Below, piece after piece: positions 57,914 to 64,000 of a stretch of 64,000 nt of DNA. A program made the position numbers and the translations under genes. The stretch's first letter is position 1; every line of letters starts with the position of its first letter. The notes under the pieces are model-generated. The model was given only the letters and a program-made list of their open reading frames with translations. It was not told the origin of the DNA and ran no database searches. This DNA is from Nematostella vectensis (lineage: Eukaryota > Cnidaria > Anthozoa > Actiniaria > Edwardsiidae): assembly GCF_932526225.1 (NCBI RefSeq), contig NC_064048.1, forward strand, positions 6,182,627-6,246,626, read 5' to 3'.

Positions 57914-57921
57914 TATTTATA
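57914..57921 (-). promoter_or_regulatory. TATA box of the tRNA-Sec gene
   Basis: TATAAATA lies 23-30 bp upstream of the mature 5' end. This is the position of the TATA element in the external Pol III promoters that drive tRNA-Sec in animals. I could not identify the proximal sequence element with confidence. Confidence 0.7.
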
Positions 57922-58456
57922 ACCAGGCAACCACCATGTTCTTAACCGTGTGGGATAGAAACTTCGAAGGCAAATTCTATCAACTGATAGACTGAACTGT
58001 CTTTTCTCGGGAACCTAAAACATAATTATTTTGGGTATTTAGATCAGAACGATTAAAAAGAAACGCGATTTCGACGAGATAAACAGCCTTCGGAAAGCGC
58101 GCATGCGCGATGATGGAATCAAATGTGGTGAACGCGGTTTGTATTTTTGTTGCCTGTCTACTTAAATAAGTACACATACGAGTTATTCTATGATAATAAA
58201 TTGAGTAGCCTGCGATGCAGCCGTTTACCCGGTGTTTTTGAATATAACAATACCATGATTGTTCTCCCGTAGAAACAACAGTACAACGAAACCTTGATAT
58301 AGCGATCTTTACTTTGATAGCAGTTATCTGTCCTTGAGTTCCATTATTATAACCGCAATCTTTTCATGGTTTATTTATCGAATTTTTTGCATTAAAATAA
58401 CATAACATAGGTCATATGATCATCACAAAAATACAGTGATTTTTTTTATTATGTAA
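57922..58456. other. Gene-free stretch upstream of tRNA-Sec
   Basis: Presumed to hold the PSE and distal element of the tRNA-Sec promoter. A gcgcatgcgc palindrome lies near 58098. Confidence 0.4.
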
Positions 58457-58664
58457 AGACCGTTTTCACGATGTTGCGCGCGCATCAAAAAATGACACAG
58501 ACTGGCGGGCAACAGCCAATCTAAAATGGCACGAAGTTGAGTTTACAAGCCATAGAAAATGCTGCCAGAGTGCTTCTTTTGCGGAGTTTTGGATTAAAAC
58601 TCCCCTTCGGCAGCATTTTGGATGAGCCATTTTGGATGCGCGCGCAACATCGTGAAAACGGTCT
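58457..58664. mobile_element. 208-bp MITE with perfect 30-bp inverted ends
   Basis: agaccgttttcacgatgttg ... gcatc (58457-58486) is the exact reverse complement of 58635-58664. Open frames over it on both strands are chance. Confidence 0.92.
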
Positions 58665-59467
58665 ATTGGTGACAGGAAATGGGATACAACGAGCCCCCCT
58701 TCCCGAAACACGTCGTTTAAATGTTCTGATGCCGAAAATATCCATTTTAGAAGTTGCCTCTCCGCCTTTTTCCCAGGAGGGACCATTTCTGTTCTTTTTT
58801 CTCCGAGCCAGCATTGGTTAGCATTGTTTTCCCAGTCACCAGTGGTTAGGCATTTTAGCACACGAATAATTGCCCGTATAACCGATCGGGACGATTTTTT
58901 TCCAAGCATCGGCTTCAGGGCCCCCCAATATTTTTCCAACAGAACTAGTTCGACTCCACAAGTTTGTCAGCAGAACCATTCGGGACTATTTTATTTCCCA
59001 GCAACCGAGGGGTCTAACATCTTCCCAGCAAGGAAAAAACTGGCTGCGGAACAGATATTTTGCGGAACATATCCGTTTTGTGCCCTTGGCAGGAGTCAGT
59101 CATGGAGAGGTGAAAATAAGGCCTTTATTTACCCTCCCGTCATTTTACCCTCCCGCGCAATACCCCAGTCACCAAAAGAACCGTTTCGATTGTCTAAGTC
59201 GGTCAATTTTTGATAAAATATTGTCAATTTCATTACACTCCATTCACGAATTTAAAAAAAAAATTGTCAATTTATTATACTTTCATGAATTTTTAAATCA
59301 AATAAATTGTCAATCTATTACGAAGTTTCCTTGCAGACTGCCGTATTTTCAAATATAAATTTAACAAAGCAGTGGTTGATCGACACTTACTAAACCACCA
59401 CCTGCTTTGAACACGACCTGACGACATGTTCACAAGGTACACATAAGGTACCGAGGCCACTCTTCTT
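58665..59467. other. Gene-free stretch
   Basis: Open frames here are short and carry no domain. Sequence blocks such as ggtctattggtgacagg may belong to a larger repeat that includes the preceding MITE. Confidence 0.4.
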
Positions 59468-59682
59468 TAAGCCTGGTTTCCAAATAGTCGTAACAGTCGT
59501 TAGGGTCGTAAAAGTCGGCTAGAGTTTGACCCCCCTACCCCCGCCCCCCAAAGGAGAAAACACGGTTCTTTACTTTACGGGCCGCAGAATTCTGAAGGAG
59601 TAACCCCTCTAAGTGCCGATGGTGATTGGCTGCATTAGTCGGCTGTTACGACTTTTACGACTCTATGGAAACCATGCTTTAG
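59468..59682. mobile_element. MITE with taagcctggtttcca ends
   Basis: taagcctggtttccaaatag ... cgtaacagtcg is mirrored by cgactctatggaaaccatgcttta. C-rich inside. Confidence 0.8.
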
Positions 59683-62600
59683 ATTCCAACAACACTTTAG
59701 GGCAGCAATAGTTTTGAAAAGAGCCCCCTCTCCAATTAAAAAAATTCAATTCAAAGAAAGCATCTTTTAGTGTCCTTGCTTCAACCGATGACCAATTATT
59801 TTTTAAGGTAACCAATTCTTACATTGAATAATGAGATTTTTTTAGATATTTCTCTAGTAACAAAGGTTTAATTGCTGAGTTTTTGGTAACCTTCCTTCGC
59901 AGAACTTTTTGTATCGCTTGCAGGCGCGTAGCAATGCTTAAGGGGGATGCGCAGTCATAGATGCGCAGTCATAGATGTCATATGGGGAAAAAAATAGTAT
60001 CAAGAATAAATGTTTTCCGACGTAACAACGTGCAGTTGGAAAGCGTTTTCCTTACGGTTCTGAGTATGTGTTATCACATTACGTGATCTTTTGTTTAAAT
60101 ATAACAACTATTTTTTTTTATTTTGTGAGATTACGTAACTACTTAAGCACTACATATCGTTATATACGATAGAGATATGATAATTATTTCATCTCGCATG
60201 TCGGACGCTAGTACCACTGTGTAACCAAACTTCATGGTATATTAGATTGAGGCCTTAATCCTCGAGGCTATATAATCAACGCATTCGATCGAGGAATACG
60301 TTCCCGGGTTTTTTGCCTATAGGGTTTTATCCGGGTTTTCGTATCGGGCTTGTGATTTTGAAGTTGTATTTTCATAAGATTATTGATATTTTTTAATTGT
60401 GTAATTGCACTTGCACTTAAGTAATATGTTAGGTAATATGATTTTTAAGTTAAGAATATTTTCTGCATTGTATTTATATACCACGTTTGATTTCTAATAA
60501 AATGTGTAGTGGTACCAGTTCGCAGGCACCCAGCACGAATCATTCACATTAACATGATCATTTTTTTTAGAAATTTTAAAGATCGGACGTATTTGGTTCT
60601 TTCCTTCACTAAAATTTATCGCATTATTTTTCACAACAACACAACAATTTCAATGGCACATTACGCCTTTCTGGTCGTTTAAATCTTCTATTTAAAATTA
60701 TAAAATTAATTGTCATTGATGACCTCTTAGTTGGCTCACGGGGGTTTACCTTTGAGATAGCATACGGTTGATGTAACAAAGGCTGTCTGATTTGCAACCA
60801 TAGCTAAAAATGGATCTTCTAACTTTTTTTTTCACTAACATTTTTGGAGCACTACAACATGCACTGCGTGGTTTAAATTAGTTTTAAAACAAGAGGACTC
60901 TCTATATTTCAAGTATTTTTTTTTTGTTAATATCAATCATTGGTCATATGTTTACATTTTGATTCGATTCAATAGCTTTGCTTAAAAGCTGGTAAAACAA
61001 CTTTCCTAAATGAAACAGCCTACACTATCATATGAATGGCATTTTGCTTCTTCAGCCGGAGTACCAAAAGTTATGTTTCTAGCTTCAAAGAGGCTTAAGA
61101 GGTATCTTTCGCTGATTTTCTACCCTCTCTCTCGGTGTCTTGCCCCCATGATAATGCGAAGAGGAAATTTACAATAAAAATCATGCTCGACTTATTAGCA
61201 TAAAATCTCTAGGACATGAATAAAATTATATTGTGAGCGTTTTATTCGTTTTCATTTTCTAAATTGTGCCTCATCCTAAAGAGTAATGTTCACGCATAAT
61301 AACAAAATTTAATTTAGTCCAAATAAACAAAATTTTGGAGAAAAAAGAGGGAAGTTTATTTTTAACGCAGTTGCCATGCTCGAATGCACGGTCACTTGTT
61401 CATTCCATTCTTTTGCTATTTACGCACGCTTCTACGGCAAGAATAAAGATTTAGTCGAGACTGAGTGAACGACACACTTTTGAATTTATCCTCCTATCTT
61501 TTAACGCGTTAGGATCTGGAGCCCATCTTTCACACACCGATAGTTAATTAGTTGGAGATTCATATAGTGTACATGATTTTCATAAAACGAGTCTATGACA
61601 AGGTGTACCAAAAGTGTTTTTTAGAAGCAAACATAATTATTGGCTGTTGTTGCATGTCTATGCTATTAAAGGACTCCTCGCTCTTAATACAGGGTGCTAC
61701 GGAAATCAGACCTATTCAGACATCAGACATATTCCTGAAGGAATTCTTATCAAACGTCCAATACAAACTTTCCATAGATTTCCACGCCTTTTCGAGATAT
61801 TTAGAATATAATTACATGCGTGCTTTGGGGCTTGGAGACGGTAAAACCATGCAAGCTAGTAATCGTTTAATAATTTTAAAACCAGGTGGAAAGATGTGCT
61901 CAGCGTTCACTCAGATTAAGTAAAATAACAGTTTTAGCTATGCTGTGAGTCTCGGCTTTTAACTTTGCTTATGACTGGATGTACCAAAAATGTGAAATTT
62001 AGTAAGTTAGAACTTTTCTCATGTGATCCATTCTCTTCAAAATATCGCCAAAATCTAATCTTTTAAGACTTTTTAGGAAGTTGATTTGCAAACATGAGAT
62101 AAGTTGACCCTTATACTTTATTTTCATGGCATTTTTGTTTAAAAAGTATAACAGGCGAGCATACTATCTAATGTTATAAATGAAATAAAACATCGCCTTC
62201 GTCAAAGGGTGGGCTGTTGTCATGACAAATGGCAGAAAATGGCGTCGCATGGAATCGAGGACGCCGGACAGTGGCTTATGCAAATGAGCATCTGTTCCGT
62301 AGACTGGTTAAAGTTAGTTCAATTTCATGGGTTTTACACTTATTACATGAGGCGGATAGGTACACGGTACACTGAGTGTATTATCATAATAGACAAATAC
62401 GAGAGAGAGTAGTGTTGTTTATTGCAAATTGATATTATATTAATTTTTGAATAAGAAAATAATAAGCAGGCATGATGTTATAATAAATGCAAAACACTAA
62501 CAAATTTGTAAATAGTCGTTTCAGGAAATATCCCTTACTCGTGAAGTAATTATATACGAATATTATTAAATTAGTTGATAATCCACTACGGACCAGTAAC

Positions 62601-62739
62601 CAACCTGCTCCACTGCCAGATTCAATATACAGTTTGTTATGCTCTACTGTTCCATTCTATATTTTTCTTATAACAATATAGCAATCAATTTATTATAGGA
62701 AATTTCACAACATACATATCAAAAAACGTCGTCAGTGCA
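59683..62739. other. Gene-free AT-rich stretch
   Basis: The 123-codon frame at 61552-61923 has no recognisable domain and no convincing splice sites; I leave it uncalled. A second ATGCAAAT octamer lies near 62278. Confidence 0.4.
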
Positions 62740-62975
62740 AACAGCAAATGGCGATTGACAAATGGCGGTTCTACGGCCCATGGGTCCAAACATATTTGGA
62801 AATAAAACATAAGACTACACATCAAATATCATTAATACATGGTTCTGACATCCCTTGAGTTTAATTACCATAATTTTCACAAATAACTACTACCCATAAG
62901 CACCTTTCGGCGAATTGCCGTTTGCCCTTTGAACTGACAACTTATTATGGAAATAGGTGTATATCTAACTCGCTT
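62740..62975. repeat. Dispersed repeat, second copy
   Basis: Related to 47171-47445 (ggttctgacatc, agcacctttcggc, gaaataggtgtatat). Confidence 0.6.
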
Positions 62976-63316
62976 TTGCAGAATACGCCTAAATTTCAAT
63001 TGACGATTGAATGTCGTGTTAAAAAAGGTAATGTAACAAAAGGTAGGGTATTTTCCCAAGTTCATTTTACTGATATGTTATTCTCAAGTTGAAAGCACCA
63101 GAATATTGTTATCCATTTTCTATTATAATGTACTACGGGATTGGAATATTTTAGAGAAAAAATCAATTCGAAATTGTTGTTATAAATTCTCATTTGTGAA
63201 ATAATATAGCCAAGAAAATGCGTGTATACACAAAAATACCTTTACATATAAATGATTGTATTTCTTCATATACTATGTACTCTACAAATGATTAACTTGG
63301 ATACGTCCTAAATGAT

Positions 63317-63464
63317 GATATCGCAGCCTAGTACCAGGCGTTCTGATCGGGTTTTCTGAGGTTGAGTTTCCTGTGGATGGTGACGTCACAAGCTTGTCCC
63401 ATGCCCCCACGCTATCTCAGAGCACAGGAAACCCGGTAAGAGCGTCTGGTACTAGGGCGATATC
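63317..63464. mobile_element. MITE of about 148 bp
   Basis: gatatcgc ... cctagtaccaggcgttctg is mirrored by agcgtctggtactagggcgatatc, with ttttcctg-like inner pairing. Confidence 0.8.
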
Positions 63465-63554
63465 ACTTTCACTAAGGCGGCTGTCCACGTATGACAGGTC
63501 GATAACCGAATTCATCCCAAGAAATTCGGATTGTGACTCTGATTGATTTGGACT

Positions 63555-63890
63555 TCCTGTGCTGTCATATACCACAGGGTGCCCACTCAGAGAAGAAAAC
63601 TAGAAGCACTCGCTATCTGAGTCGCTCAAAGCGATGTGGGTTTCATGAGTTGTCGTATACCACAGGGTGCCCATTCAGGGTAAAATGTACAGCACTCGCC
63701 ATCTGAGTCGCTCAAAGTGATGTGGGTTTCTTGAGTTGTCGTAAACCACAGGGTGCCCATTCAGAGGGTAAATTGTACAGCATTCGCCATCTGAGTCGCT
63801 CAAAGTGATGTGGGTTTCTTGAGTTGTCGTATACCACAGGGTGCCCATTCAGAGGGTACAATGTACAGCACTCTCGCGGTCTGAGTCGGA
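63555..63890. repeat. 87-bp minisatellite, about four copies
   Basis: accacagggtgcccattcag recurs at 63571, 63659, 63745 and 63833 (spacing 86-88 bp), with ctgagtcgctcaaagtgatg between. I found no frame that stays open through it. Confidence 0.9.
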
Positions 63891-64000
63891 CTCAGATTGG
63901 AATTCTGCTGTCGTCCATGACTCCAGGCTGCCGGCAATTTCGAGTTGGGCACCGCGCTTCAGGCTTGTTACAAGCTGGAAAATAACCCAGGGATTATTAA

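Noticed and set aside
58466-58939. 157-codon minus frame
   Set aside because: It runs across the 208-bp MITE and has no domain or conserved motif.
61552-61923. 123-codon plus frame
   Set aside because: No recognisable protein and weak context; unresolved.

Overview
The window is animal nuclear DNA. It is AT-rich, has spliced genes with short exons, and is dense in microsatellites and miniature inverted-repeat elements (MITEs). The gene families (a rhodopsin-class receptor, a secreted LamG protein, a PAN plus fibrinogen-like protein, a Myb/SANT factor) and the cnidarian-style element content suggest an anthozoan such as a sea anemone. The species is inference; nothing in the sequence names it.

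Layout. 1-2.9 kb: the end of an unidentified plus-strand gene whose last exon carries a 48-bp tandem repeat. 4.3-9.0 kb: a complete six-exon minus-strand gene for a secreted LamG protein; all six exons join in frame. 11.9-26.4 kb: a GC-rich Polinton/Maverick (adintovirus-like) element of about 14.5 kb with 555-565 bp terminal inverted repeats, inserted inside an older repeat that has an unoccupied relative at 39.1-39.8 kb. 26.8-27.95 kb: a foldback element and two convergent tRNA-Pro genes. 30.9-34.0 kb: a two-exon PAN/fibrinogen-like gene (minus). 34-51 kb: mostly repeats. 52.2-54.2 kb: a two-exon GPCR. 55.9-57.1 kb: a two-exon Myb/SANT gene (minus). 57.8 kb: a selenocysteine tRNA with an upstream TATA box. 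58-64 kb: MITEs, AT-rich DNA and an 87-bp minisatellite.

The Polinton carries a virion module: a double-jelly-roll major capsid candidate, a possible minor capsid protein, an A32-type packaging ATPase and several small membrane proteins. It also carries a retroviral-type integrase. I find no ordinary protein-primed PolB (no SLYPS, NSxYG or YxDTDS motif) and no adenovirus-type protease. In the place of PolB is a single gene of about 3.5 kb that reads through a Cys/His domain, a region that could be a degenerate polymerase palm, a clear Pif1-like SF1 helicase and an HNH-like C-terminus. This gene is the best candidate for an unusual system in the window.

This copy is decaying. Frameshifts, several at homopolymers, and in-frame stop codons break the capsid, replication and some accessory genes. 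The ATPase, the integrase and three small genes are still open.
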